This document shows, piece by piece, positions 7,714 through 15,052 of a stretch of 48,683 nt of DNA; position 1 is the first letter of the stretch, and every line of letters starts with the position of its first letter. The translations under genes and the position numbers were made by a program. The notes beneath the pieces are model-generated. The model was not told where the DNA came from, ran no database searches, and was given only the letters and a program-made list of their open reading frames with translations. The DNA is from DASXYU01 sp036502295. Lineage in GTDB: Bacteria; Actinomycetota; Actinomycetes; Mycobacteriales; Jatrophihabitantaceae. Location of the stretch: NCBI GenBank assembly GCA_036502295.1, contig DASXYU010000066.1, positions 1 through 48,683 of the forward strand, written 5' to 3'.

Positions 7714-9051
7714 GTGACCGCTATCTCGCGTCCGGTGCGCATCGCCATCGTCGGCGGCGGCTACGTGGGTATGTACACGGCCTTGCGCCTGCAGAAGAAG
7801 CTGTCGCGGGCGACCGCGCAGATCACCGTGATCGACCCGCAGGCGAACATGACCTACCAGCCGTTCCTTCCCGAGGCAGCGGCGGGCAACGTCGAACCGC
7901 GGCACGTGGTGGTGCCACTGCGCAAAGTGCTGCGCAAGTGCACCGTCCTCACCGGCGCGGTGACCCGCATCGAACACGCACGCAAGGCGCTGACGTTCCA
8001 ACCGGCCGAAGGTCCCGGCTACCAGGTGGAGTACGACCTGCTTGTCGTCTGCCCCGGTTCGATCTCGCGACTGCTGCCGATCCCGGGCCTCGCCGAGCAG
8101 GGCATCGGCTTCAAGACGATCGGCGAGGCGATCTTCCTGCGCAACCACGTCCTGGGACGGCTCGACTTCGCCGCCTCCACACAGGACCCGCAGCTACGCG
8201 CCGAGGCGCTTTCCTTCGTTTTCGTCGGCGGCGGCTATGCCGGTGTCGAGGCACTCGCCGAACTGCAGGACATGGCGCGTTACGCAACGCGCTACATCGA
8301 CGGCGTTCGCCCCGAAGACATGCGCTGGGTGCTCGTCGAGGCAGCCAATCGGATCATGCCCGAGGTCTCGATCAGCCTCTCCGCCTACACCGTCGACCGG
8401 CTGCGGGAGCGCGGCATCGACCTCCGCCTCGACACCCGGCTCGAGTCCGCGGTCGGCGGTCACGTCGTCCTCTCCGACGGCACGGAGTTCGATGCAGCGA
8501 CGTTGGTCTGGACGGCCGGGGTCAAGGCGAACCCACTCATCGCCGACACCGACCTGCCGACCGACGCGCAGGGCAAGCTCGCCTGCGCGGCGAACCTCAC
8601 CGTCAAGGGCGTCGACGGAGTCTTCGCCGCCGGTGACTGCGCTGCGGTCCCCGACCTCAGCAAGGACGACCCGACCGCCCTCACCGCCCCGAGCGCCCAG
8701 CATGCGGTGCGCCAGTCGAAGACGCTCGCCTCGAACGTCATCGCGACGATCCGCGGCGCTGCGTTGCACGACTACAAGCACGCCTACGCGGGCTCGGTCG
8801 CCTCACTCGGGTTGTACCGAGGAGTCGCGGAGCTCTATGGCGTGAAGGTGCGCGGCTTTCCAGCGTGGTGGCTGCATCGCACTTACCATGTCTCGCGGAT
8901 GCCGACGTTCAACCGCAAGGCCCGCATCATCGCCGACTGGACGCAGGCACTGCTCTTCCGTCGCGAGGTCGTCGCGCTGGGTCAGTTGCAGCGTCCCCGC
9001 ACCGAGTTCGAGCAGGCCGCCGGCGAACGGCGATTACCCGAGGTCTCCTGA
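7714..9051 (+). CDS. ndh: Type II NADH dehydrogenase (NDH-2)
   Basis: A 445-residue non-proton-pumping NADH:quinone oxidoreductase at the inner face of the membrane. It has two Rossmann dinucleotide motifs, IVGGGYVGMYTALRL for FAD (about residue 11) and FVFVGGGYAGVEALAEL for NADH (about residue 170), plus LVWTAGVKANPL and GVFAAGDCAAVPD, the C-terminal FAD-binding motif. A C-terminal region (W-L-H-R-T-Y-H-V-S) fits the membrane-anchoring helices. GTG 7714 places the start 10 residues before the first Gly motif; the open frame extends to 7669 but through promoter-like sequence. A tRNA gene follows 80 bp downstream. Confidence 0.94.
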   Translation: MTAISRPVRIAIVGGGYVGMYTALRLQKKLSRATAQITVIDPQANMTYQPFLPEAAAGNVEPRHVVVPLRKVLRKCTVLTGAVTRIEHARKALTFQPAEGPGYQVEYDLLVVCPGSISRLLPIPGLAEQGIGFKTIGEAIFLRNHVLGRLDFAASTQDPQLRAEALSFVFVGGGYAGVEALAELQDMARYATRYIDGVRPEDMRWVLVEAANRIMPEVSISLSAYTVDRLRERGIDLRLDTRLESAVGGHVVLSDGTEFDAATLVWTAGVKANPLIADTDLPTDAQGKLACAANLTVKGVDGVFAAGDCAAVPDLSKDDPTALTAPSAQHAVRQSKTLASNVIATIRGAALHDYKHAYAGSVASLGLYRGVAELYGVKVRGFPAWWLHRTYHVSRMPTFNRKARIIADWTQALLFRREVVALGQLQRPRTEFEQAAGERRLPEVS

Positions 9052-9090
9052 CGCTCGCTCTCGCTAGGCTGCTGCATCGAGGCGTGCGTG

Positions 9091-9147
9091 CCCCGTAGCC
9101 ACTGCGTCCATGATTGGGCTACGGGACCTACGCCCCCGTAGCCCAAT
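9091..9147. repeat. Three mutually pairing arms overlapping the tRNA 5' half
   Basis: CCCCGTAGCC (9091-9100) can pair with GGCTACGGG inside 9113-9125. The 13-nt arm ATTGGGCTACGGG (9113-9125) is also a perfect reverse complement of CCCGTAGCCCAAT (9135-9147), which is the 5' acceptor strand and D-arm of the downstream tRNA. The arms therefore define two exclusive hairpins, one of which would prevent tRNA folding. They may be remnants of tRNA duplication or an attachment site, or a folding switch. Confidence 0.8.
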
Positions 9148-9205
9148 TGGCAGAGGCAGACGCCTTAAAAGCGTCACAGTGTGGGTTCGACCCCCACCGG
9201 GGGCA
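9132..9205 (+). tRNA. tRNA with anticodon UAA (Leu codon) and short variable loop
   Basis: A 74-nt cloverleaf. Acceptor GCCCCCG (9132-9138) pairs with CGGGGGC (9198-9204), with discriminator A9205. The D-arm has GCC/GGC pairing. The anticodon stem is GACGC/GCGTC with loop CTTAAAA, so the anticodon is TAA. The T-arm is GTGGG, loop TTCGACC, CCCAC. CCA is not encoded. The anticodon predicts leucine, but the variable region is only ACAGT (5 nt), whereas bacterial leucine tRNAs carry a long class II variable arm. The molecule is thus a class I body with a Leu anticodon; how it is charged is uncertain. Confidence 0.85.
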
Positions 9206-9246
9206 CAGGGTTGCTCGCGTGTGCAGCTGCCGGCAAGGCTGTCGTG

Positions 9247-9723
9247 TCATTGCGGCGTCAGCCGGAAGGCGCGTGCTCCGGCTGCCCACGCGGCGCTCAG
9301 GTCGTCCGCGTCGGGGTTGCCGGCCGCGTCCAGGCTGATCTTGTTGAATTTCGCGAACTGCCGGTTGTTGCGGCAGATGACTGCGTACTGCGCCACGACG
9401 TCGCCTTGTTCGGTGAACACTTCGACCTCGGCATGTCGCCGCTTGCCCTGCAGTCGTATCTCGACCGGTTCGCCGGTGCGCAGGTTGCGGCCCCAGCCGA
9501 ACGGGGTACCGATGAGCAGCTGCTCGCCCTGTCGCGTGTAGGCGACCGGGACGGCGTAGTGGCGTCCGGACGTGCGGCCGGTGACGTACAGGGTGAGCAG
9601 GCGGCTGCCGATTCCGCGACGGATCAACGGCGTACGCAACAGCCCGCGGACCACTCGGTTCGCGACTGGCTGCAACGCCAGCGTCTGCGCCCTCGGCCGA
9701 GCGCCTGACGGGACGGAACTCAC
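9247..9723 (-). CDS. Deazaflavin (F420)-dependent nitroreductase-family protein
   Basis: A 158-residue split-barrel protein of the DUF385/Ddn type, which bind F420H2 or similar cofactors and reduce or protect against quinones and nitro compounds. The family pattern is visible: LLTLYVTGRTSGRHYAVPVAY, then LLIGTPFGWGRNLRTG, EVEVFTEQGDVVAQYAVI and a C-terminal AGARAFRLTP. The physiological substrate is unknown. GTG 9723 is preferred over the long upstream reading, whose composition is not coding-like. Convergent with the tRNA gene. Confidence 0.8.
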   Translation of the reverse strand: MSSVPSGARPRAQTLALQPVANRVVRGLLRTPLIRRGIGSRLLTLYVTGRTSGRHYAVPVAYTRQGEQLLIGTPFGWGRNLRTGEPVEIRLQGKRRHAEVEVFTEQGDVVAQYAVICRNNRQFAKFNKISLDAAGNPDADDLSAAWAAGARAFRLTPQ

Positions 9724-9947
9724 GGTGAGAACGCTACCCGCATTCAGCGAGGACGAACGTGCGACCCCATCCGGTAGTTGGGCGGAACTTCGGCCGTCAC
9801 ACGCAATCGCGGTGTCGTGGTGCGCAGTCGGTCTCGGAGCCGGTCGAAGGCTGGGGCAAGCCCTATGAGGCCGGACCATGCTTGTGCAGCCGTGCCGGGC
9901 CAATCGGTGGCGAGTAGGCCAGAGCTGGGGTCAGTCCTCTGCGGTGA

Positions 9948-10112
9948 CTAGGCCGCTTGCGGCTCCTGCGCCTGCATGCCGACCAGGTGCTTGATCACGT
10001 GCTCGACCGGCCGGACGGTTCCGAGCGGGTGGCGGGCGAGCAGGAGCTGGCGGGCCAGCAGCGCCCGGTTGAGCACTCGGCGGTCCAGAACGGTACGCGA
10101 TCCGGTGTTCAC
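9948..10112 (-). pseudogene. Truncated winged-helix (AlkZ-like, DUF1006) N-terminus
   Basis: A 54-codon frame from GTG 10112 to TAG 9948. Its sequence (V-L-D-R-R-V-L-N-R-A-L-L-A-R-Q-L-L-L-A-R, then V-E-H-V-I-K-H-L-V-G-M-Q-A-Q-E-P-Q) is the hallmark N-terminus of winged-helix DNA-binding proteins of the AlkZ/YcaQ-like family, normally 350-400 residues. Here it ends right after Q-E-P-Q-A-A. The same frame continues past the stop for about 66 codons to another stop without family similarity that I can recognise, so most of the gene seems deleted. It starts 2 nt after the PNPOx gene stop and was probably its operon partner. Confidence 0.7.
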
Positions 10113-10114
10113 GC

Positions 10115-10621
10115 CTATGTATGAAAGGCGAACATTTTGTTCGCCTCGATCCGTGCGCCAATGGGGTTGATGTCATCAAGCCAGTGCGCGAACGCGGATC
10201 CTTGCAGCGGCAGATAGTGATCGAGCATCGCGTGGCGTAGCTCGGGGTGGGTCGGATCGTTGACATCAAACAGGCCGGCGCGTCCGTGGACCGTCACGGC
10301 CAACTCCTCGCCTGGGAGGTGCGTTGCGCTGACCGCGGGCCGCTGGGCCAGATGCCGCATGCGGATCGAGTTCCGCGCCGAACTGAAGTACCAGCAACCG
10401 TGGATGAGATACCCATCGACCGGGCCGACCAGCGGACGCCCGTCCGCAGTCACGGTGGCAAGTGCCAGCAGACGCATCCCGTGCATCGCCTGGCAGAGGT
10501 CGGCGGCGTCAAGCTGGTGTTCGGGAGTGATGATGCTGAGCAGATGAGAGCCGGCGTGCCCAGCGCTGTCGTCCAGCAATTGCTGGAGTCGTTGCAGTTC
10601 AGCGGGCGTCTCGTGCACCAC
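10115..10621 (-). CDS. Pyridoxamine 5'-phosphate oxidase-fold protein
   Basis: A 168-residue protein. The core L-L-A-L-A-T-V-T-A-D-G-R-P-L-V-G-P-V-D-G and W-Y-F-S-S-A-R-N-S-I-R-M-R-H-L are typical of the PNPOx-like FMN/F420-binding split barrel; A-V-S-A-T-H and T-V-H-G-R-A follow as expected. The substrate is unknown. Two adjacent GTG codons (10621 and 10618) start the conserved part; a -10/-35-like pair immediately upstream with little space suggests a leaderless mRNA. A perfect palindrome at 10632-10648 overlaps that promoter. The longer frame to 10795 runs through this control region and is rejected. Confidence 0.75.
   Translation of the reverse strand: MVHETPAELQRLQQLLDDSAGHAGSHLLSIITPEHQLDAADLCQAMHGMRLLALATVTADGRPLVGPVDGYLIHGCWYFSSARNSIRMRHLAQRPAVSATHLPGEELAVTVHGRAGLFDVNDPTHPELRHAMLDHYLPLQGSAFAHWLDDINPIGARIEANKMFAFHT
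10127..10145 (-). terminator. Hairpin at the 3' end of the PNPOx gene
   Basis: Perfect 8-bp arms GGCGAACA (10127-10134) and TGTTCGCC (10138-10145) with a 3-nt loop. On the reverse strand TTTC follows. It lies inside the last codons of the PNPOx gene and upstream of the truncated winged-helix frame, so it could stop transcription before that remnant. The T tract is short, so the role is tentative. Confidence 0.4.
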
Positions 10622-10631
10622 GCCAGTATGT

Positions 10632-10648
10632 GTTGTCCGGCTGACAAC
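10632..10648. promoter_or_regulatory. Palindromic operator upstream of the PNPOx gene
   Basis: GTTGTC and GACAAC (10632-10637 and 10643-10648) form perfect 6-bp arms around 5 bp. On the reverse strand TTGTCA within it could be a -35 box, with CATACT 17 nt downstream as -10. The geometry fits repression of the PNPOx gene by a dimeric regulator not identified here. Confidence 0.5.
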
Positions 10649-10798
10649 GAGGGACCACATTCGCGGTCGCTCAGGCTCGGCGGCGCGCGGCTGTGCGGGC
10701 CGAGGCTGCACCGCCCCTGATCGGGTGGTCAACAACGCGGCCATCTTCCGCGATGCCACACTCACCTCTGCCGCCGCGGCCGAGGCTCTCACCAAAAG

Positions 10799-10832
10799 CT
10801 GACGCCGTCGACCACGGACCCGACGGCGTCAG
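10799..10832 (-). terminator. Strong reverse-strand hairpin with T tract
   Basis: Perfect 12-bp arms CTGACGCCGTCG (10799-10810) and CGACGGCGTCAG (10821-10832) around a 10-nt loop. Read on the reverse strand it is followed by CTTTTGG. No gene ends just upstream on that strand, so it may stop antisense or read-through transcription from the sdh region. Confidence 0.65.
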
Positions 10833-11049
10833 CACCAACGCCGTCGCGCTTGGCTCTATCAGCACCGTGCGCTAAGACGCCTACCGCCGGAGTCGCCCAA
10901 GGTGCGGACCTCGAAGCCAACTAGCGCCGCAACCTCCGTGCAGGTCGTACCCGCCGGGGCCAGGGCCACTTCACCCGATCTTGGGGCTTGGCAGGAAATC
11001 GGTGAGGGAGCAAACTGCCAGGAGGGTCCCCGTACGTGAGGCAGGACAC
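10833..11049 (+). promoter_or_regulatory. Upstream region of the sdh operon
   Basis: No convincing gene. A possible promoter has TTGGCA (10988-10993), 17 nt, CAAACT (11011-11016); the -10 is weak. TGGCAG (10989-10994) and CTGCCA (11015-11020) form 6-bp inverted arms that enclose the promoter, so regulator binding is possible. A GGAGGG tract lies at 11021-11026, far from the ATG at 11050, which instead has AGGAC close by. Confidence 0.35.
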
Positions 11050-11340
11050 ATGGCTGAGGCGATGCAGGTGGGTGCGGTCCGTCGGGTCATCGACGAACTC
11101 GGCGTTCGAGTGGGTGAAGCGAGAGCGGCCTACGGAGATATCCCCGCGGTCCAGCGCCTGGCCAACGATGTCGAGAGGCTGCGCATCGACGCTCGAGAAC
11201 TGAACGACCTCGGTCCGACGGTGCCGTCGTCTCGTCCGCCGGTGCCCCACATCAGCATCGATGACGCTCCTGTCGACCCGTCGCTCTGGGTTGACGCCGA
11301 CGACGAAGGCGTGGGCGGGTTCCACGGGCCTCATCGGTGA
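11050..11340 (+). CDS. Conserved small protein of the succinate dehydrogenase operon
   Basis: A 96-residue soluble protein without a recognised domain. It is helical and rich in Val/Arg/Glu in the first 60 residues (A-V-R-R-V-I-D-E-L-G, then V-Q-R-L-A-N-D-V-E-R-L), followed by a Pro-rich and acidic C-terminus. Its stop overlaps the GTG start of sdhC (GTGA at 11337-11340), so it is translationally coupled to the Sdh genes. From memory, M. tuberculosis has a protein of similar size, Rv0250c, in the same place before Rv0249c. A role in Sdh assembly or regulation is inference from context only. ATG 11050 is chosen over an upstream ATG because of the AGGAC site. Confidence 0.72.
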   Translation: MAEAMQVGAVRRVIDELGVRVGEARAAYGDIPAVQRLANDVERLRIDARELNDLGPTVPSSRPPVPHISIDDAPVDPSLWVDADDEGVGGFHGPHR

Positions 11341-12152
11341 CCCGGGCGGGCGGGTCGGCCGGAGTCCGGTCACCGGGACGGGCCGCGATAGCGGACGCCA
11401 CCCTTCGCACTGATCGCTGGTGGGTGCAACCTCTCGTCACATTCACACTGCTCAGTGCGTGGGTCATCTACGCGATGGTTCGCACGATGTCGCAGCGGGC
11501 GTACTTCGTCGACCGGTACCACTATCTCTCGCCGTTCTCCTCGCCGTGCCTCACCGCGTCCTGTAATCCGCATGCGCGTGACCTCGGCACCTGGTTCGGG
11601 CACTTCCCGCCGTTCCTGCCGTTCGCCCTGCTGATACTGCCGTTCCTGCTCGGCTTCCGGCTGACGTGCTACTACTACCGCAAGGCGTACTACCGGGCGT
11701 TCTGGCTCTCGCCGCCCGCGTGCGCTGTGCCCGAACCGCACGCGACATACACCGGCGAGCGTCGCTTTCCGCTGATCGTGCAGAACGCGCACCGCTACTT
11801 CTTCTACGCCGCGGTGATCGTCTCGGTGCTGAACACCTACGACGCAGTACGCGCATTCCAGGGTGGGGACGGCGGCATCGGCGTCGGCCTGGGCACGGTG
11901 ATCATGGTCATCAACGTCCTGCTGCTGTGGGCCTACACCGCCTCGTGCCACTCCTGCCGCCATGTCGTGGGTGGACGCCTCAAGCACTTCTCGGCGCACC
12001 CCATCCGTTACCGGGCATGGGTCGTGGTCTCGAAGCTCAACACCCGCCACATGCAGTTGGCGTGGACGACGCTCGCCACTCTGGTGATCACCGACGGATA
12101 CGTCGCGCTGGTCGCATCCGGTGCGTTCGCCGACCCGAGGATCGTCAACTGA
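11337..12152 (+). CDS. sdhC: Succinate dehydrogenase membrane anchor subunit (Sdh1 type)
   Basis: A 271-residue membrane protein that anchors SdhAB and passes electrons to the quinone. About five hydrophobic segments are seen (for example residues 31-49, 88-106, 147-165, 186-202, 240-258). His residues in the helices (H-R-Y-F-F-Y, S-C-H-S-C-R-H, N-T-R-H) are possible heme or quinone site residues. It resembles Rv0249c rather than the small SdhC/SdhD pairs. GTG 11337 overlaps the preceding gene by 4 nt, and its stop overlaps the sdhA ATG by one base. Confidence 0.85.
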   Translation: MTRAGGSAGVRSPGRAAIADATLRTDRWWVQPLVTFTLLSAWVIYAMVRTMSQRAYFVDRYHYLSPFSSPCLTASCNPHARDLGTWFGHFPPFLPFALLILPFLLGFRLTCYYYRKAYYRAFWLSPPACAVPEPHATYTGERRFPLIVQNAHRYFFYAAVIVSVLNTYDAVRAFQGGDGGIGVGLGTVIMVINVLLLWAYTASCHSCRHVVGGRLKHFSAHPIRYRAWVVVSKLNTRHMQLAWTTLATLVITDGYVALVASGAFADPRIVN

Positions 12153-14059
12153 TGAGCGCTGAGATCGAAACCCACGACTACGACGTCGTGATCATCGGCG
12201 CCGGCGGCGCGGGCCTGCGTGCGGCCATCGCCGCCCGCGAGTCGGGCATGAGGACGGCGATCATCTGCAAGTCACTGTTCGGCAAGGCGCACACCGTCAT
12301 GGCCGAGGGCGGCATCGCGGCCAGCATGGGAAACGTCAATGACAACGACAACTGGCAAGTGCACTTTCGCGACACCATGCGCGGGGGCAAGTTCCTGAAC
12401 TCGTGGCGGATGGCCGAACTGCACGCCAAGGAGGCGCCGGACCGGGTCTGGGAACTCGAAACCTACGGTGCGCTGTTCGACCGCACACCAGAGGGAAAGA
12501 TCAGCCAGCGAAACTTCGGCGGTCACGAGTACCCCCGGTTGGCACACGTCGGTGATCGCACCGGCCTGGAGCTGATCCGGACCCTGCAGCAGAAGATCGT
12601 CTCACTGCAGCAGGACGATCTGGCCGAGCATGGCGATCTCGACGCGATGATCAAGGTCTTCGCCGAGTGCACCATCACCGAACTGATGAGTGATGGCGCC
12701 GGAGCCATCGCGGGCGGGTTCGGCTACTGGCGCGAGTCAGGACGGTTCGTGCTGTTTCGGGCACCGGCGGTCGTCCTCGCTACCGGTGGCGTCGGCAAGT
12801 CGTTCAAGGTGACGTCGAACTCGTGGGAGTACACCGGGGACGGGCACGCGCTCGCGCTGCGGGCAGGTTCGACGCTGCTGAACATGGAGTTCATCCAGTT
12901 CCACCCGACGGGGATGGTGTGGCCGCCGTCGGTCAAGGGCATCCTCGTCACCGAGTCGGTACGGGGCGACGGTGGCGTGCTGAAGAATTCCGACGGCGAG
13001 CGGTTCATGTTCAACTACGTGCCGGACGTGTTCCGTGCGCAGTACGCCGACAACGAGGCCGAGGCCGACCGCTGGTACGACGACCAGGCGAACAACAAAC
13101 GCACTCCCGATCTGTTACCGCGTGACGAGGTGGCGCGGGCGATCAACTCCGAGGTGAAGGCAGGACGAGGCTCGCCGCACGGCGGCGTCTTTCTCGACAT
13201 CGCCTCGCGCCGCACCCCGGCCGAGATCCTCAAGCGCCTGCCCTCGATGCATCACCAGTTCAAGGAACTCGCTGACGTCGACATCACCACCGAGCCGATG
13301 GAGGTCGGACCGACCTGCCACTACGTGATGGGCGGGGTTGAGGTCGATCCCGATACCGCGGCGGCCGCGCGCGTGCCCGGTCTGTTCGCGGCCGGTGAGG
13401 TCGCGGGCGGCATGCATGGCTCGAACCGGCTCGGCGGCAACTCGCTGTCGGACCTGCTGGTGTTCGGCCGCCGTGCCGGCATCGGGGCCGCCGAGTATGT
13501 GCGCTCCCTCAGTGCGCGCCCGGCGGTCTCCGATGCCCAGTTGGCGCAGGCGGCACAGGACGCCCTCGCGCCGTTCTCGAACTCCGATGCCGAGGGCAGC
13601 GAGAACCCGTACACGCTTCACCAAGAGCTCCAGCAGGCCATGAACGATCTGGTCGGCATCATTCGTCGGGCCGACGAGGTCGAGGCGGCACTCAAGAAGC
13701 TCGCGGAACTCAAACTGCGCGCTCGCAAGGTCGCGGTGGAGGGACATCGGCAATTCAATCCGGGCTGGCACCTCGCCCTCGACCTGCGCAACATGCTTGC
13801 GGTGAGCGAGTGCGTCGCCCGGGCGGCGCTGATGCGCGAGGAGAGCCGCGGCGGGCATACTCGCGACGATTTTCCGGCGATGGACCCGCAGTGGCGCCGG
13901 GTCAACGTGGTCTGTTCGCTCCAGGGCGGTGACGACGTCGAGATCGCCCGGCAACCCATGTCGCCGATGCGTGATGACCTCATCTCGCTGTTCCAGCTGG
14001 GTGAACTGTCCAAGTACCTCACCGATGAGGAACTGGCCGCGCTGCCGGAGGACCTATGA
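12152..14059 (+). CDS. sdhA: Succinate dehydrogenase flavoprotein subunit
   Basis: A 635-residue catalytic subunit that oxidises succinate to fumarate. It begins with an FAD Rossmann motif (VVIIGAGGAGLRAAIAA), followed by the flavinylation region K-A-H-T-V-M-A-E-G-G-I, where His is the covalent FAD ligand in the family. Later blocks are EFIQFHPTGM, GGV with nearby catalytic Arg, HGSNRLGGNSLSDLLVFGRRAG, and the C-terminal RGGHTRDDFP. ATG 12152 overlaps the sdhC stop (TGATG). The frame is open upstream through sdhC, but those codons belong to sdhC. sdhB follows after 34 nt. Confidence 0.97.
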   Translation: MSAEIETHDYDVVIIGAGGAGLRAAIAARESGMRTAIICKSLFGKAHTVMAEGGIAASMGNVNDNDNWQVHFRDTMRGGKFLNSWRMAELHAKEAPDRVWELETYGALFDRTPEGKISQRNFGGHEYPRLAHVGDRTGLELIRTLQQKIVSLQQDDLAEHGDLDAMIKVFAECTITELMSDGAGAIAGGFGYWRESGRFVLFRAPAVVLATGGVGKSFKVTSNSWEYTGDGHALALRAGSTLLNMEFIQFHPTGMVWPPSVKGILVTESVRGDGGVLKNSDGERFMFNYVPDVFRAQYADNEAEADRWYDDQANNKRTPDLLPRDEVARAINSEVKAGRGSPHGGVFLDIASRRTPAEILKRLPSMHHQFKELADVDITTEPMEVGPTCHYVMGGVEVDPDTAAAARVPGLFAAGEVAGGMHGSNRLGGNSLSDLLVFGRRAGIGAAEYVRSLSARPAVSDAQLAQAAQDALAPFSNSDAEGSENPYTLHQELQQAMNDLVGIIRRADEVEAALKKLAELKLRARKVAVEGHRQFNPGWHLALDLRNMLAVSECVARAALMREESRGGHTRDDFPAMDPQWRRVNVVCSLQGGDDVEIARQPMSPMRDDLISLFQLGELSKYLTDEELAALPEDL

Positions 14060-14093
14060 GCGAGGCCCGCCGAGCGAATCAGGGGTACAGCGC

Positions 14094-14846
14094 ATGAGCT
14101 ACGACGCGAAATTCCGGGTGTGGCGTGGAGACGACGCCGGCGGCGAACTCGCCGACTACACGGTCGAGGTCAATGACGGCGAAGTCGTTCTCGACATCAT
14201 CCATCGGCTTCAAGCGACCCAGACCGGCGATCTCGCCGTCAGGTGGAACTGCAAGGCGGGCAAGTGTGGATCGTGTAGTGCCGAGGTCAATGGCCGTCCA
14301 CGGTTGATGTGCATGACCCGGATGTCGACCTTCAGCCAGGACGAGACGATCACCGTCACTCCGATGCGGGCTTTCCCGGTGATCAAGGACCTCGTCACCG
14401 ACGTCTCGTTCAACTACACCAAGGCGCGCGAGGTGCCGGCGTTCGCGCCGCCGGACGGAATCGCTCCCGGCGAGTACGTGATGGCCCAGGTCGACGTCGA
14501 GCGGTCGCAGGAGTTCCGCAAGTGCATCGAATGCTTCCTCTGCCAGGACACCTGCCACGTGGTACGCGATCACGAGGAGAACAAGACGGCCTTCGCCGGC
14601 CCGCGCTTCCTCATGCGCATCGCCGAGCTAGACATGCACCCGCTCGACGTACTGGATCGCAAGAGCCAGGCGCAGGACGAGTTCGGCCTCGGCTTCTGCA
14701 ACATCACCAAGTGCTGCACCGAGGTCTGCCCCGAACACATCAAGATCACCGACAACGCCCTCATCCCTATGAAGGAACGCGTGGCCGACCGCAAATACGA
14801 CCCGCTCGTGCGGCTGGGCAACAAGATCGGCCGCCGCAAGAACTGA
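14094..14846 (+). CDS. sdhB: Succinate dehydrogenase iron-sulfur subunit
   Basis: A 250-residue electron-transfer subunit. Cysteines for the 2Fe-2S cluster are in C-K-A-G-K-C-G-S-C plus the following M-C-M (residues about 58-77). The 4Fe-4S and 3Fe-4S clusters are served by C-I-E-C-F-L-C-Q-D-T-C and by N-I-T-K-C-C-T-E-V-C-P near residue 205-215. It passes electrons from FAD in SdhA to the quinone at the membrane anchor. ATG 14094 is preceded by AGGGG (14081-14085). A long hairpin starts 24 nt after the stop, near the end of a convergent gene. Confidence 0.96.
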   Translation: MSYDAKFRVWRGDDAGGELADYTVEVNDGEVVLDIIHRLQATQTGDLAVRWNCKAGKCGSCSAEVNGRPRLMCMTRMSTFSQDETITVTPMRAFPVIKDLVTDVSFNYTKAREVPAFAPPDGIAPGEYVMAQVDVERSQEFRKCIECFLCQDTCHVVRDHEENKTAFAGPRFLMRIAELDMHPLDVLDRKSQAQDEFGLGFCNITKCCTEVCPEHIKITDNALIPMKERVADRKYDPLVRLGNKIGRRKN

Positions 14847-14870
14847 GCGATACGGCCGGGCGCGCGATAC

Positions 14871-14909
14871 GCGAGAGTTCAGCCGCCGCTCTTGCGGCGG
14901 AACTCTCGC
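14871..14909. terminator. Long hairpin between convergent sdhB and DUF5302 genes
   Basis: Outer arms GCGAGAGTTC (14871-14880) and GAACTCTCGC (14900-14909) are perfect, with inner CGCCGC/GCGGCG pairing around a TCTT loop and a small bulge. It overlaps the last codons and stop of the DUF5302 gene. No T tract follows on either side, so it may act as a barrier or processing signal for both converging transcripts. Confidence 0.55.
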
Positions 14910-15052
14910 TTGCCACCGGCAGCACCATGAGTCGAGTGGATCTTCGAGTCGCTGCCGGAGCCGGCGGCGCTCTTGTGCTGCTGGGCGCGCTTCTTCTCGA
15001 GCGCCTCCTTGAACTGGTCTTTGGCGACGGACTCTTCGGGCTTCTCGGTCAT
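14879..15052 (-). CDS. DUF5302 small protein
   Basis: A 57-residue protein of the actinobacterial DUF5302 type, function unknown. It begins M-T-E-K-P-E-E-S and has a short charged helix (F-K-E-A-L-E-K-K-R-A-Q-Q-H), a conserved Ser/Gly stretch and the terminal H-G-x-x-x-G-K-R-E-F-R-R-K-S-G-G. ATG 15052 overlaps the stop of the upstream reductase gene (ATGA), so the two are coupled. The 3' end forms the hairpin at 14871-14909. Confidence 0.8.
   Translation of the reverse strand: MTEKPEESVAKDQFKEALEKKRAQQHKSAAGSGSDSKIHSTHGAAGGKREFRRKSGG

Noticed and set aside
10649..10798. Short plus-strand frame ending at TGA 10800-10802
   Set aside because: It lacks a start with a ribosome-binding site and a recognisable domain and overlaps the terminator-like hairpin.
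11666..12151. Long N-terminal extension of SdhA
   Set aside because: These codons are the sdhC gene in another frame; SdhA begins at ATG 12152 right before its FAD motif.
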